A DNA stretch of 64,000 nt from NCBI RefSeq assembly GCF_042663885.1, contig NZ_JBHSXV010000001.1. The stretch is one strand, 5' to 3'. Shown here piece by piece: positions 7,092 through 15,321 of the stretch (position 1 is its first letter; each line of letters opens with the position of its first letter). The position numbers and the translations under genes were made by a program. A model generated the notes under the pieces. It saw only the letters and a program-made list of their open reading frames with translations. It had not been told where the DNA came from and ran no database searches. Source of the DNA: Aquipuribacter hungaricus (GTDB lineage Bacteria > Actinomycetota > Actinomycetes > Actinomycetales > JBBAYJ01).

Positions 7092-8594
7092 ATGGAGCCA
7101 GCGCGCGCGACGGAGCAGGGCGTGGACCACGGCGGCAGCGGGGACGACGGCGGGCGGCTGACCGGGTCGGTGGTCGTGGTCGCCCTGGTGTCGGCGATCT
7201 CGGGGCTGCTGTACGGCTACGACACCGGGATCATCTCCGGGGCCCTGCTGCAGATCACCGACGACTTCGGCGTGGGCGACGGCATGCAGCAGGTGATCGC
7301 GGCGTCCATCCTGCTCGGCGCGGTGGTCGGCGCGCTGACCTGCAGCCGGCTGTCGGAGACGCGGGGGCGGCGCACGACCCTGGTGCTGGTCGCCGTCGTG
7401 TTCGTCGTCGGGGCGCTGTGGGCGGCGCTGGCGCCGAACCCGCTCATGCTCGTCCTCGGCCGCCTGGTGCTCGGCTTCGCCGTCGGCGGGGCCACGCAGA
7501 CCGCGCCCATCTACGTCGCCGAGCTGGCCCCGACGAAGTTCCGCGGCCGCCTGGTCCTGTTCTTCCAGGTGGCGATCGGCGTCGGCATCGTCATCTCCAC
7601 CGTGGTCGGGGCGGCAGAGGTGGTCGACTGGCGGGTGGCCGTCGGTGCGGCCTCGGTCCCCGCCGCCATCATGCTCGTGCTCATGCTCCGGCTGCCGGAG
7701 AGCCCCCGGTGGCTCGCGGCACGTGGTGACGACGACGGCGCCCGTGCCGCCCTGGAGCGGGTGCGCTCGCAGGGCTCCGACGTGGGTCCCGAGCTGGACG
7801 AGGTGCGCGAGGCGGTCCGGGCGGAGGAGCAGGAGACCACCCGCGGCTGGCGGGGGCTGCGCGAGGGCTGGGTGCGTCCCGCGCTCGTCGTCGGCTGCGG
7901 CCTGGCGGTCTTCACCCAGCTGTCGGGGATCGAGATGATCATCTACTACTCGCCGACGATCCTCACCGACAACGGCTTCTCGGACTCCGCCGCCCTGCGG
8001 GTGTCCGTCGCCCTCGGCGTCACCTACCTGGTCACCCAGCTCATCGGGCTGGCCATCATCGACAAGGTCGGCCGTCGCCGTCTGACCCTGCTCACCCTGC
8101 CGGGGGCGGCGCTGGCGCTCCTCGTGCTGGGCACGTTCTTCGTCACCGGCAACGACGGCCCGGAGATGGTGCCGTGGATCGTCGCGACGCTCGTGGTCTT
8201 CATGGCGTTCACCGCGGGCGGCATCCAGCTGATGGGCTGGCTCACCGGCTCGGAGATCTACCCGCTGGCCACCCGGGCCGCGGGTGCCGCAGCCCAGTCC
8301 GCCTCGCTGTGGGGCACGAACCTGCTCATCACGCTGACCCTGCTCACCATCATCAACACGATCGGGACGGGGCAGACGTTCTGGCTGTACGCGGCGTTCA
8401 ACGTGGCCGCCTTCGTCTTCCTCTACCGGAAGATGCCCGAGCTGACCGGCCGCAGCCTCGAGCAGATCGAGGGCCACCTCCGCAGCGGGAGGTTCACGCC
8501 CGCCGACCTCGCGCACCCGGTGGCGGGGACGCCCCGCGGGGACGCCGCCGCCCGCGGGGACGCCGGCACCGGCGGGGGCCGGTCGGACCACTGA
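7092..8594 (+). CDS. MFS sugar transporter, sugar porter (SP) family
   Basis: A 500-residue permease with twelve predicted membrane segments. Sugar-porter signatures are present: LLYGYDTGIISGALL in segment 1, RLSETRGRR in loop 2-3, LGRLVLGFAVGG, the PESPRWLAARG motif after segment 6, and KVGRRRL in loop 8-9. These place it with proton-symporters of the xylose/inositol/glucose type; the exact sugar cannot be read from the sequence. Residues 200-260 form the cytoplasmic loop rich in charged residues. The last 35 residues are Gly/Ala/Asp-rich and probably disordered. It is divergent from drrA with no linked sugar-catabolic gene; a strong hairpin follows its stop. Confidence 0.88.
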   Translation: MEPARATEQGVDHGGSGDDGGRLTGSVVVVALVSAISGLLYGYDTGIISGALLQITDDFGVGDGMQQVIAASILLGAVVGALTCSRLSETRGRRTTLVLVAVVFVVGALWAALAPNPLMLVLGRLVLGFAVGGATQTAPIYVAELAPTKFRGRLVLFFQVAIGVGIVISTVVGAAEVVDWRVAVGAASVPAAIMLVLMLRLPESPRWLAARGDDDGARAALERVRSQGSDVGPELDEVREAVRAEEQETTRGWRGLREGWVRPALVVGCGLAVFTQLSGIEMIIYYSPTILTDNGFSDSAALRVSVALGVTYLVTQLIGLAIIDKVGRRRLTLLTLPGAALALLVLGTFFVTGNDGPEMVPWIVATLVVFMAFTAGGIQLMGWLTGSEIYPLATRAAGAAAQSASLWGTNLLITLTLLTIINTIGTGQTFWLYAAFNVAAFVFLYRKMPELTGRSLEQIEGHLRSGRFTPADLAHPVAGTPRGDAAARGDAGTGGGRSDH

Positions 8595-8598
8595 GGGT

Positions 8599-8637
8599 CG
8601 ACGGTGCCCGGGCGGTCACCCGCCCCGGGCACCGTCG
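8599..8637. terminator. Bidirectional hairpin between convergent genes
   Basis: A perfect 14-bp stem (CGACGGTGCCCGGG, 8599-8612, pairing with 8624-8637) with an 11-base loop fills the gap between the convergent transporter and epoxide hydrolase genes. There is no T-tract, as is common in GC-rich actinobacteria. Confidence 0.7.
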
Positions 8638-8640
8638 CGG

Positions 8641-9861
8641 TCAGCGCAGCCCGCGGAAGGTCGTCCGCAGCTGGTCGACGAACAGGGCCGGCTGCTCCAG
8701 GGCGGCGAAGTGCCCGCCGGCCTCGAGCTCGTCGAAGTGGACCAGGCTGCTGAACCGGCTCTCGGCCCAGCGCCGTGACAGCCGGACCTGCTCCGCGGGG
8801 AACATGCTGATGCCGGTGGGGAGCGTCACCGGACCCGACGGGGGAGGGCCGGCGGCGCCCGGGCCCATCGCCTCCCAGTACAGCCGGGCCGAGGACGCTG
8901 CGGTGTTCGTGAGCCAGTACAGGGTGATGTCGTCGAGCATCTCGTCGAGGGTGAAGACGCTCTCGGCGTCGCCGCCGCTGTCCGACACGTCCTGGAACAT
9001 GGCGTAGATCCACGCTGCCTGGCCGACGGGGGAGTCCGCCAGGGAGTACCCGATCGTCTGCGGCCGCGTCGCCTGCAACGGCATGTAGGCCGACAGCTCG
9101 CGGCCGTAGCGGGCGGCGTCGTCGAGCATCCGCTGCTCGTGGGGCGTCGCGGCGGCCACCTCCTCGGCGGTCGGCCGGAACGCGACGAGGTTGAGGTGGA
9201 TGCCTGCCAGCCCCCCAGGGCCCATGTGGGCGAGCACGGTGGTGACGGCGGCGCCCCAGTCGCCGCCCTGCGCGACCCAGCGGTCGTAGCCCAGCCGCTG
9301 CACCAGGGTCGACCACGCCGCGGCGGTCCGGGCGAGCCCCCACCCCGTCCCCGTCGGCCTGCCCGAGAAGCCGAAGCCCGGCAGGGACGGGACGACGACG
9401 TGGAACGCGTCCTCGGCCCGCCCGCCGTGAGCGACAGGGTCGGTGAGCGGACCGATGACGTGCCGGAACTCCAGCACCGAGCCGGGCCAGCCGTGGGTCA
9501 GGACCAGGGGCAGCGCGCCGGGCTCCGGCGAGCGGACGTGGAGGAAGTGGATGTCCAGCCCGTCGATGGTCGTCACCGACTGCCCGAGGCCGGCCAGCAG
9601 CGCCTCGCAGCGCCGCCAGGCGTAGCGGTCGCGCCAGTGCTCGACGAGCGCCTGCAGCCTGGACAGGCGGGGGCCCTGGCTGGAGTCGTCGACCGTCTCC
9701 GGGTCCGGCCAGCGGGTCTGCTGCAGCCGGCGGCGCAGGTCGTCCAGGGCGGCCTGCGGCACGTCCGGCGCGAAGGGGCGCACCTGCTCGTGGCCGGCCG
9801 GGTCTGCCGGGGGCTGGGTGAGGTCGTCCGTCGCGGGGTCGGTGCGGGCTGTGGTGGTCAT
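8641..9861 (-). CDS. Epoxide hydrolase family alpha/beta hydrolase
   Basis: A 406-residue enzyme with the microsomal/juvenile-hormone-type epoxide hydrolase layout: an N-terminal EHN-like region (residues 27-110, RPFAPDVPQAALDDLRRRL...TRWPD), the oxyanion motif HGWPGS (123-128), the nucleophile Asp201 in GGDWG, a lid domain, and catalytic His384 in GGHFAALE. ATG 9861 is preceded by AGGAGG with 5-base spacing. Reaction: trans-addition of water to an epoxide through an alkyl-enzyme ester. It is divergent from a MarR regulator 126 bases away, which probably controls it in response to an epoxide, aromatic or other toxic compound. Confidence 0.9.
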   Translation of the reverse strand: MTTTARTDPATDDLTQPPADPAGHEQVRPFAPDVPQAALDDLRRRLQQTRWPDPETVDDSSQGPRLSRLQALVEHWRDRYAWRRCEALLAGLGQSVTTIDGLDIHFLHVRSPEPGALPLVLTHGWPGSVLEFRHVIGPLTDPVAHGGRAEDAFHVVVPSLPGFGFSGRPTGTGWGLARTAAAWSTLVQRLGYDRWVAQGGDWGAAVTTVLAHMGPGGLAGIHLNLVAFRPTAEEVAAATPHEQRMLDDAARYGRELSAYMPLQATRPQTIGYSLADSPVGQAAWIYAMFQDVSDSGGDAESVFTLDEMLDDITLYWLTNTAASSARLYWEAMGPGAAGPPPSGPVTLPTGISMFPAEQVRLSRRWAESRFSSLVHFDELEAGGHFAALEQPALFVDQLRTTFRGLR

Positions 9862-9941
9862 GGCTGCCTCCTGGTGGGCGGTCGGGTGGGCGGCCACGGC
9901 TCGGTCCCCCGACGACCCGTCACGCCACACCATCCCGACAG

Positions 9942-9981
9942 CAGATCGTCTGAGATCCGGAACGTATCAGAACGCTATGGT
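9942..9981. promoter_or_regulatory. Divergent promoter/operator between the epoxide hydrolase and marR genes
   Basis: The stretch is clearly AT-richer than its surroundings. It contains CAGA-TCG-TCTG (9942-9952), TCTGA-N13-TCAGA (9949-9971), a 10-base direct repeat GAACGTATCA/GAACGCTATG, and a leaderless-type -10 TATGGT (9976-9981) ending 7 bases before the marR start. Overlapping dyads at a divergent marR promoter are typical of MarR operators. Confidence 0.6.
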
Positions 9982-9987
9982 CTCCTC

Positions 9988-10494
9988 ATGACGACAGCGG
10001 AGGCGCACGACCGGACGGGGCTGCCCGTCGGGCACGGCGGCCTGGAGGACGAGCTCGGCTGGTCGCTGCACCGCGTCTACGGCGGCTTCCGGCAGTCCGC
10101 TGCCGACTCCGTCGCCGACGTCCCCGGGGGCTCCCGGGGCTACCAGGTGCTGGTGGCGGTGGACGCCGACCCGCCGTCGTCGCAGCTGGCCCTGGCCCAG
10201 CGGCTGGGCATCGACCGCACGGCGATGACCTACCTCGTGGACGCGCTCGAGGCAGCCGGCCTGGTGGTCCGCCAGCCGCACGCGACGGACCGCCGCGTCC
10301 GCCACGTCGCCATCACGCCCGACGGGATGCAGGCGCTGACCCGCGCCCGGGGTGCCCTGCGCGCCACGGAGGAGCAGCTGCTGGGGGCGCTCGACCCGGC
10401 CGAGGCCGCCCAGCTGCGCGCCCTGCTGGTGCGCGTGGCGCGGTCGACCGACCCGTCGGAGCCGTGCACGACCCCCGGGGGCGGACCGGGGTGA
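9988..10494 (+). CDS. MarR family transcriptional regulator
   Basis: A 168-residue protein with the MarR winged helix: SQLALAQRLGIDRTAMTYLVDALEAAGLV (recognition helix RTAMTYLVDALEAAG), the wing VVRQPHATDRRVRHVAIT and a long C-terminal dimerisation helix. ATG 9988 follows TATGGT by six bases, with no ribosome site, so the mRNA is probably leaderless. MarR proteins repress until an aromatic or oxidant ligand binds; the obvious target is the divergent epoxide hydrolase gene and itself, via dyads at 9942-9971. Confidence 0.9.
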   Translation: MTTAEAHDRTGLPVGHGGLEDELGWSLHRVYGGFRQSAADSVADVPGGSRGYQVLVAVDADPPSSQLALAQRLGIDRTAMTYLVDALEAAGLVVRQPHATDRRVRHVAITPDGMQALTRARGALRATEEQLLGALDPAEAAQLRALLVRVARSTDPSEPCTTPGGGPG

Positions 10495-10541
10495 CCCCGC
10501 CGGGAGGTCGCGCTCCCGGGCGCTCGCGGCACCATGGGCCG

Positions 10542-10922
10542 ATGGCGCCGAGGCTGTTCCCGATGCTGTCCTGCTCCGACCTCGCCCGGTCGCTGTTGTT
10601 CTACGGCGAGGTGCTCGGCGGTCGGGAGACGTACCGCTTCCCGGACGACGGCGAGCCGGCGTTCGTCACGCTGAGCATGGGCGAGGGCTCCGAGATCGGT
10701 CTCGGCGGGATCGCCGCCGACCCTCCGCACGGCCGTCCGCAGCGGCCGGCGTCGGGGCACCTGGTCGACCTGTGCCTGTACGTCGACGACGTCGACGCGA
10801 CGTTCGCCCGCGTGGGGGCGGCCGGGTTCGAGGTCGTCGTCGCCCCCGGCGACAGCCCCTGGGGCGAGCGCACGGCGTGGGTGGCGGACCCTGACGGCAC
10901 CCTTGTCATGCTGACCCGGTAG
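10542..10922 (+). CDS. VOC (glyoxalase/bleomycin resistance-like) family protein
   Basis: A 126-residue protein with the two beta-alpha-beta-beta-beta modules of the vicinal-oxygen-chelate fold: PMLSCSDLARSLLFYGEVLGG at the N-terminus and LCLYVDDVDATFARVGAAGFEV in the second half, ending in WVADPDGTLVMLTR, where the Asp-Pro-Asp-Gly and following strand match the PhnB/glyoxalase type. Metal ligands are not certain. ATG 10542 follows CACCAT by six bases. It could be a dioxygenase, an isomerase or a ligand-binding protein; function cannot be narrowed. It is 47 bases behind marR and might share its transcript. Confidence 0.82.
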   Translation: MAPRLFPMLSCSDLARSLLFYGEVLGGRETYRFPDDGEPAFVTLSMGEGSEIGLGGIAADPPHGRPQRPASGHLVDLCLYVDDVDATFARVGAAGFEVVVAPGDSPWGERTAWVADPDGTLVMLTR

Positions 10923-11092
10923 GGCTGGCGGGCGGCAGCTGCCGGTCGGTCCCGACGACAGGGCAACCTCCTGGGGGCCCAGCCCGTACTGGTGGGGGAC
11001 GAGGGGGAGCGCCGCGCCCGTCCCGGACAGTCGGTCCGGTCGTCGTGCACGGGGGGAGCGGCGTGTGTCCCCGCGAGCTCTATCGTCGCCGG

Positions 11093-11779
11093 GTGCCCGA
11101 CCACGCGGCCTCGGCGGACGCTGACCCCGGCCCGTCCAGGCGGTTCTACGTGGCCGCCCACCCGGAGGCCACCCACCACGTCGACGGTCTCGTCGGCGGC
11201 TGGTACGACTCGCGGCTCACCCCGCTGGGGCTCCGGCAGGCCGAGGCGGTCGCCGCCCGGCTCAGGTCGCTGGTCCCGACCGGGGAGACGGTCGAGGTGT
11301 GGTCGTCGGACCTGCGACGTGCCTCGCAGACGGCGGAGGTCGTCGCCCTCCGGCTCGGGGTGCAGCCTGTGCTGCTGCCCGGGCTGCGGGAGATCTCCTA
11401 CGGGGTCGCCGAGGGCCGTCCGGAGGCATGGCTGCGGGAACGGTTCGTCCCGCCGCCGGCGGCGGACGACCGGCTGGACCACGACGTCGGCATCGAGGGC
11501 GCGGAGACGCGGCGCCAGCTCGCCGCGCGCGTCTACGCGGCCACGGAGCAGGTCCTGGCGAGCCCCTGCCGTCAGCAGGTCGTCGTCACGCACGGGTTCG
11601 CGCTCACGTTCGTGGTCGCGGCCTTCGTGGGGATGCCGCTCGAGGCGGCGGGCCGGGTCGCGGTGCGCACGAGCAGCGGCGGCATCACGGTGCTGGAGGA
11701 GGACGCCCGGTTCCACAACCGGACGCTCGTCAGCGTGGACGACACCTCGCACCTGGCGCCCGTGCGCCACGAGAGCTGA
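11093..11779 (+). CDS. Histidine phosphatase superfamily protein with an atypical catalytic motif
   Basis: A 228-residue phosphoglycerate-mutase-fold protein. The usual RHGxT is replaced by AAHPEATHH at the N-terminus, in which the first His should be the phospho-acceptor; LTPLGLRQAEAVAARL, WSSDLRRASQTAEV and the late VVTHGFALT (second catalytic His) are standard. The HPEATHH variant is a recognised actinobacterial subgroup, usually annotated only as histidine phosphatase. The substrate is unknown. GTG 11093 follows the -10-like TATCGT by six bases, indicating a leaderless mRNA. Confidence 0.85.
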   Translation: MPDHAASADADPGPSRRFYVAAHPEATHHVDGLVGGWYDSRLTPLGLRQAEAVAARLRSLVPTGETVEVWSSDLRRASQTAEVVALRLGVQPVLLPGLREISYGVAEGRPEAWLRERFVPPPAADDRLDHDVGIEGAETRRQLAARVYAATEQVLASPCRQQVVVTHGFALTFVVAAFVGMPLEAAGRVAVRTSSGGITVLEEDARFHNRTLVSVDDTSHLAPVRHES

Positions 11780-11821
11780 GGCGGACGCCGCCGGTCCGAC
11801 CAGCGCACGGTAGACAGGGGC

Positions 11822-12238
11822 ATGGCGCCGCTCGAGAGCCCCAGCTGGGTCGAGCCCTACCCGTCACGCGGGCGGGTCCTGCTGGCCGCCCTCATGGTCG
11901 CGGTGGCCCTGGCGCTGACCCTGATGGCGTGGGCATGGGGGGCGAGCGCCCCGCTGAGGTACGTCGCGCCGGTCACGGTGGCCTTCGCGGCGGGTGGCCT
12001 GCTGGAGGCGGTGCGTCCCCGGGCGCGGGTGGACGCCGACGAGGCCGGGGTCACTGTCAGGGCGAGGTACCGGAGACCGGCGTCGACGGCGTGGGGGCAG
12101 GTCAGCGGCTTCCGTGCGTCGCCGGAGCGCAGCGATGCCGACGTCGTCATGCTGCGGACGGACGGAGAGCCGGTGCCCCTCCCGCTCGGCTTCCCGCTCG
12201 CCCTCGGCGTCTCCTGGCAGGAGAGCAGCGCCGCCTGA
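11822..12238 (+). CDS. Small membrane protein with a PH-like tail
   Basis: A 138-residue protein with two adjacent hydrophobic segments (about residues 20-42 and 45-64) followed by a ~70-residue soluble part with alternating strands (ARVDADEAGVTVRARYRR, then AWGQVSGFRA). The layout resembles bacterial PH-domain membrane proteins of the DUF2581/PH type common in actinobacteria, but I do not identify a specific family. TAGACA lies five bases before ATG 11822. It follows the histidine phosphatase gene by 42 bases. Confidence 0.65.
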   Translation: MAPLESPSWVEPYPSRGRVLLAALMVAVALALTLMAWAWGASAPLRYVAPVTVAFAAGGLLEAVRPRARVDADEAGVTVRARYRRPASTAWGQVSGFRASPERSDADVVMLRTDGEPVPLPLGFPLALGVSWQESSAA

Positions 12239-12339
12239 CCCGCGGGTCGCCCCGCGCACGCCCGTCACCAGCACGCACCGGTGGTGGTGCGCCAGCAGCA
12301 GCCGGCCGGTCCGACCCAGGCGTACGTGGCGGCGGGCCG

Positions 12340-12393
12340 GCGCGACGTAAGGCGCGGCCGCGGACAGCGCGACCTACGGCGCGGCCGCGGACA
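12340..12393. repeat. Two tandem 27-bp units between convergent genes
   Basis: GCGCGACGTAAGGCGCGGCCGCGGACA and its near-copy with CCTAC in place of GTAAG follow each other at 12340-12366 and 12367-12393; units are described by their shared 21-base part at 12351-12371 and 12378-12398. Each contains the palindrome CGCGGCCGCG. The 238-base gap 12239-12476 holds nothing else I can identify. Confidence 0.85.
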
Positions 12394-12476
12394 GCGCGTC
12401 CACGGGGCGCGCCCTCCGGGGACCACCCTGGTCGGGCTCCGGGACGAGCCCGACCTCCAGGGGCGGGGCAACCCTG

Positions 12477-13691
12477 TCAGCGAGGGAAGAGGACCGAGCC
12501 GGACCGGGAGCGGACCACCACGGTGCTCCCGTCGTCGGTGATGACGAGCTGGGCGCCGGGGTTGCCCGCCGTCCGCGTCTGGAAGACCACCTCGGGGCCT
12601 GCGGCGCTGGGACGGTAGAGGACGAGGTTGCCGTCGGACTGCATGGCGGCGACCACCGCCCCGGTCCCCTGTGTCCCGGTCCGGAAGGTGGGCTGCCCGT
12701 CTCGGTACAGGACCAGGTTGCCGTCGACCTGGAAGCGCAGGACCGAGCGCCCGTCGGCGGAGCGGCGGGACTCGCCGTGCAGCAGGGTCTGACCGGGTGC
12801 GACCGCCGCCGTCGCCCAGGCCGAGCCGTACACCGGCACCTCGGTCCCGTTGCCCGGGTGCCGCAGGATCCTGAAGGCGCCGTCGGCCAGCCGGAGCGTC
12901 GTGCGCGCACCGGGTCCCGCCGTACCGGTGCCGCTCTCGAAGACCACCCGGGACCCGGCGACGACGACGAGGTTGCCGTCCGGCTGGAGGACAGCGTCGG
13001 CGCCGGCGTTGGCCGGGGAGTTCGTCCCGGACTGGAACCGCGCCTGGCCGCCCTGGTAGAGCACGAGGTTGCCGTCCCCCTGCATCACCAGGGTGGAGCC
13101 GTCCTCGCTGAGGAGAGAGTCGCCCGACAGCAGGGCCTGGCCGGGGACCAGGGTGGGGAGGACCGGTGAGCTGAGGCTGAGCACGGGGCGGTTGTCGCAG
13201 GCGTACACCACGAGGTTGCGGTCGTCCTGCATGACGATGGCCATCGCACCGCTCCCGACGGTGCCGTAGTTCGTGGCGACCGCCCCCTCGGGGTCGTACA
13301 GGACGAGGTTGCCGTCCACCTGGAGCCTGAGCTGGGCCCCCGGTCGGCCTGCTGCGATCTCGCGGACGACCACCGGCTCGCGGTTCAACCGGTTGGGCTG
13401 CAGCACCACCTGCAGCCTGCCGTCCTCGGTGATGGCCGCGGCATAGCGACCGGACGCCGAGGGCAGCGGGTACCCGTGCCAGATCGTCCAGATGATGCTG
13501 CCGCCCCGGTCGTCCACGCTGCACGCGTCCCGCTGGGTCGGCTGAGGCGCAGCGGGTGCGGCGCGCACGACGGAGCCCGCGCCAGCCCCGCCGGCTGTGG
13601 TCGGCGGCCCTGCGGTCGCCGGTCCGGCGCCCGCCCCCACCAGCAGCGCCGCGGCCAGAGCGACGCCTGCCAGGCCAGTACGTGGTCTCAT
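12477..13691 (-). CDS. Secreted bulb-type (B_lectin) lectin
   Basis: A 404-residue exported protein. Residues 1-27 are a Sec signal peptide (Arg-rich start, Ala/Leu/Val core, cleavage after PATA), then a Pro/Ala-rich stretch to about residue 55. The rest is beta-rich repeats: QVDGNLVLY, QDDRNLVVY, QGDGNLVLY, QPDGNLVVV, QVDGNLVLY and QSDGNLVLY match or nearly match the mannose-binding QxDxNxVxY signature, in three bulb-lectin domains. Two cysteines in the mature part (one before the first domain, one after QDDRNLVVY) could form a disulfide. It is paralogous along its length to 16757-17968 and to the partial gene at the left edge. Extracellular glycan binding is expected; LlpA-type bacteriocins share the motif, so antagonism is one possibility. 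Confidence 0.9.
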   Translation of the reverse strand: MRPRTGLAGVALAAALLVGAGAGPATAGPPTTAGGAGAGSVVRAAPAAPQPTQRDACSVDDRGGSIIWTIWHGYPLPSASGRYAAAITEDGRLQVVLQPNRLNREPVVVREIAAGRPGAQLRLQVDGNLVLYDPEGAVATNYGTVGSGAMAIVMQDDRNLVVYACDNRPVLSLSSPVLPTLVPGQALLSGDSLLSEDGSTLVMQGDGNLVLYQGGQARFQSGTNSPANAGADAVLQPDGNLVVVAGSRVVFESGTGTAGPGARTTLRLADGAFRILRHPGNGTEVPVYGSAWATAAVAPGQTLLHGESRRSADGRSVLRFQVDGNLVLYRDGQPTFRTGTQGTGAVVAAMQSDGNLVLYRPSAAGPEVVFQTRTAGNPGAQLVITDDGSTVVVRSRSGSVLFPR

Positions 13692-13710
13692 CCGTGCCCC
13701 CCAGAGTCCG

Positions 13711-13754
13711 GCGCGCCCCCGTGCGCGCCCCCGTGCGCGCCCCCGTGCGCGCCC
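13711..13754. repeat. 12-bp tandem repeat upstream of the lectin gene
   Basis: Three full copies of GCGCGCCCCCGT plus a partial fourth lie 20-63 bases upstream of the lectin start on the minus strand. Position in the promoter/leader region could make it a length-variable control element. Confidence 0.9.
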
Positions 13755-13834
13755 ATGCCGCCACTCTGCTGCACACGGCCGCCCGTGCCCAGCGGTCCGG
13801 CCCCGCGATCAGAGGCGAGACGCAGGCCAGCGGG

Positions 13835-14743
13835 TCAGGAGCTGCCGGCCGCCCCGCGGGCGGTGAGCAGGAAGGCCGGCGAGGACCAGTAGTCGTGCAC
13901 CGGCCGGACCGTCACGTCGGTCCAGCCGGTCTCGCGCAGCTGCCGCACCCAGGCGGTCGCCGGCTGCTCGAACGTGGCACGCACGGCACCGGGCCGCAGC
14001 TGCCCGGTGAGCACGGGCATGAGGAAGCCCTGCGCCACCAGGTCGCGGTCGTCGGTGTACTCGGCCAGGCCGCGCTCGTAGGTCCGGGCCAGGAAGCGCA
14101 GGTGGTCCAGGCTGCCCACCGCGACGTCGGGGACGTCGAACTCGACGACGGCCAGCAGGCCCACGCTCGGGCGCAGGTCGCGCAGGACCGCGGTGCGCTG
14201 GTCGTGGTCGACCGCGTGCAGGGCGAAGGTGGACTGCACCAGGTCCCAGGTCCGTCCCGCGCCGGGGTCGGTGTCCAGGTCGCTGACGAGGCTCTGGACG
14301 GTGACCGGCCAGCTGTCCACCTCGGTCTGCGGGACCCCGTCCTGCTGCCACCGGTGGAGCTGTTCCAGGGCGGTGGCGAGCAAGGCCGGCGAGGGCTCCA
14401 GGACGTCCAGGTGGGCGGGTCGGTGCCGGGCCGCCTGCAGCGCCCCGAGCAGTGCTGTGCCGTCCCCGCAGCCGACGTCGAGCAGCGAGGCGGGCCGGTG
14501 GCTGTCGTAGAGGTCGGCCAGCACCGCGCCGACCGCGGCGTACAGCGGCACGTTGCCGCCGCCGCGGATGAACGCCTCGAACGCCGCCGGCCGGTCGTAG
14601 ACCGACCCGTGGCCGTCACCGCCCAGGTGCTCGGCGAGGGCCCTCTCCAGCAGCGAGCCGCCGCCGGCGACCTCTCGGCGGGCGAGGTCGACGTCGCCGT
14701 CCACCAGGGCTGACAGGGCACGCACGACAGCTGGCTCGTCCAT
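13835..14743 (-). CDS. Class I SAM-dependent methyltransferase
   Basis: A 302-residue protein. Motif I is LLDVGCGDGTALLGA (about residues 87-101), motif II LDVLEPSPAL, and the post-motif III region DLVQSTFALHAVDHDQR fits a Rossmann-fold SAM methyltransferase. The N-terminal 80 residues are helical and the C-terminal part (VRQLRETGWTDVTVRPVHDYW) resembles small-molecule or nonribosomal-peptide-type methyltransferases. The acceptor is unknown. ATG 14743 is preceded by CACACT with six bases between. The lectin gene lies downstream in the same direction, 143 bases away. Confidence 0.82.
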   Translation of the reverse strand: MDEPAVVRALSALVDGDVDLARREVAGGGSLLERALAEHLGGDGHGSVYDRPAAFEAFIRGGGNVPLYAAVGAVLADLYDSHRPASLLDVGCGDGTALLGALQAARHRPAHLDVLEPSPALLATALEQLHRWQQDGVPQTEVDSWPVTVQSLVSDLDTDPGAGRTWDLVQSTFALHAVDHDQRTAVLRDLRPSVGLLAVVEFDVPDVAVGSLDHLRFLARTYERGLAEYTDDRDLVAQGFLMPVLTGQLRPGAVRATFEQPATAWVRQLRETGWTDVTVRPVHDYWSSPAFLLTARGAAGSS

Positions 14744-14842
14744 GCGGGGAGTGTGCGGCCAGGACCACCGGCACGGGACGCAGAGTCAGGCGCTGGACCC
14801 TGGACGACGAGGCGCGCACGGCGTGGGAGGCACACTCGGACG

Positions 14843-15268
14843 GTGCGCGTGGACGAGGACCCCGCCCCGGTCGCTGCGCTGCGGGCCGCTGTCGACGCCG
14901 TCCTGGTGCCGCGGGGGTTCGCTGCCGGCCAGGGCGGTGCCGACGGGACGGAGGGTCAGATCGTCTGGTGCGCCGCCGCTGACGAGCTCGCCGCGCGTGC
15001 CCCGGCGCTGCCGACCAGCCGTGAGCCACCAGACGGGTGGCGCGGCAGGTGCACCGACCTGGTCGTCGACCTCGCCGTCGCCGACGGGTCCTGGTGCATC
15101 ACCGGGGTGAGCCTGGAAGGCCAGCACCTCGACCGCGTCCTGGTCGACCTCGGCCAGACCGCTCCCGCCCTGCGCGCCGCCGCCCTGGCCGGTCCACCTG
15201 TGCGGGAGGGCATCGTGGCTCTGCCCTCGCTGCTCATGACCCTGCTGGACAGCCCACCCGGGCGCTGA
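14843..15268 (+). CDS. Protein of unknown function
   Basis: A 141-residue soluble protein with no signal peptide or membrane segment. Visible features are a Trp/Cys pair (QIVWCAAADEL), a central DLVVDLAVADGSWCITGVSLEGQHLD (strand-rich; shown in part as DGSWCITGVSLEG) and a C-terminal helical part with MTLLD. I do not recognise the family with confidence. GTG 14843 is chosen because CACACT precedes it by six bases. It is divergent from the methyltransferase, with both starts in a 100-base gap. Confidence 0.6.
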   Translation: MRVDEDPAPVAALRAAVDAVLVPRGFAAGQGGADGTEGQIVWCAAADELAARAPALPTSREPPDGWRGRCTDLVVDLAVADGSWCITGVSLEGQHLDRVLVDLGQTAPALRAAALAGPPVREGIVALPSLLMTLLDSPPGR

Positions 15269-15288
15269 CGACGCCCTCGAGCACGCAG

Positions 15289-15312
15289 GTCCTCGTGGAC
15301 GTCGTCGAGGAC
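15289..15312. terminator. Weak hairpin between convergent genes
   Basis: GTCCTCG (15289-15295) and CGAGGAC (15306-15312) form a 7-bp stem with a 10-base loop, in the 53-base gap between convergent genes. Confidence 0.35.
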
Positions 15313-15321
15313 GACGACCGG

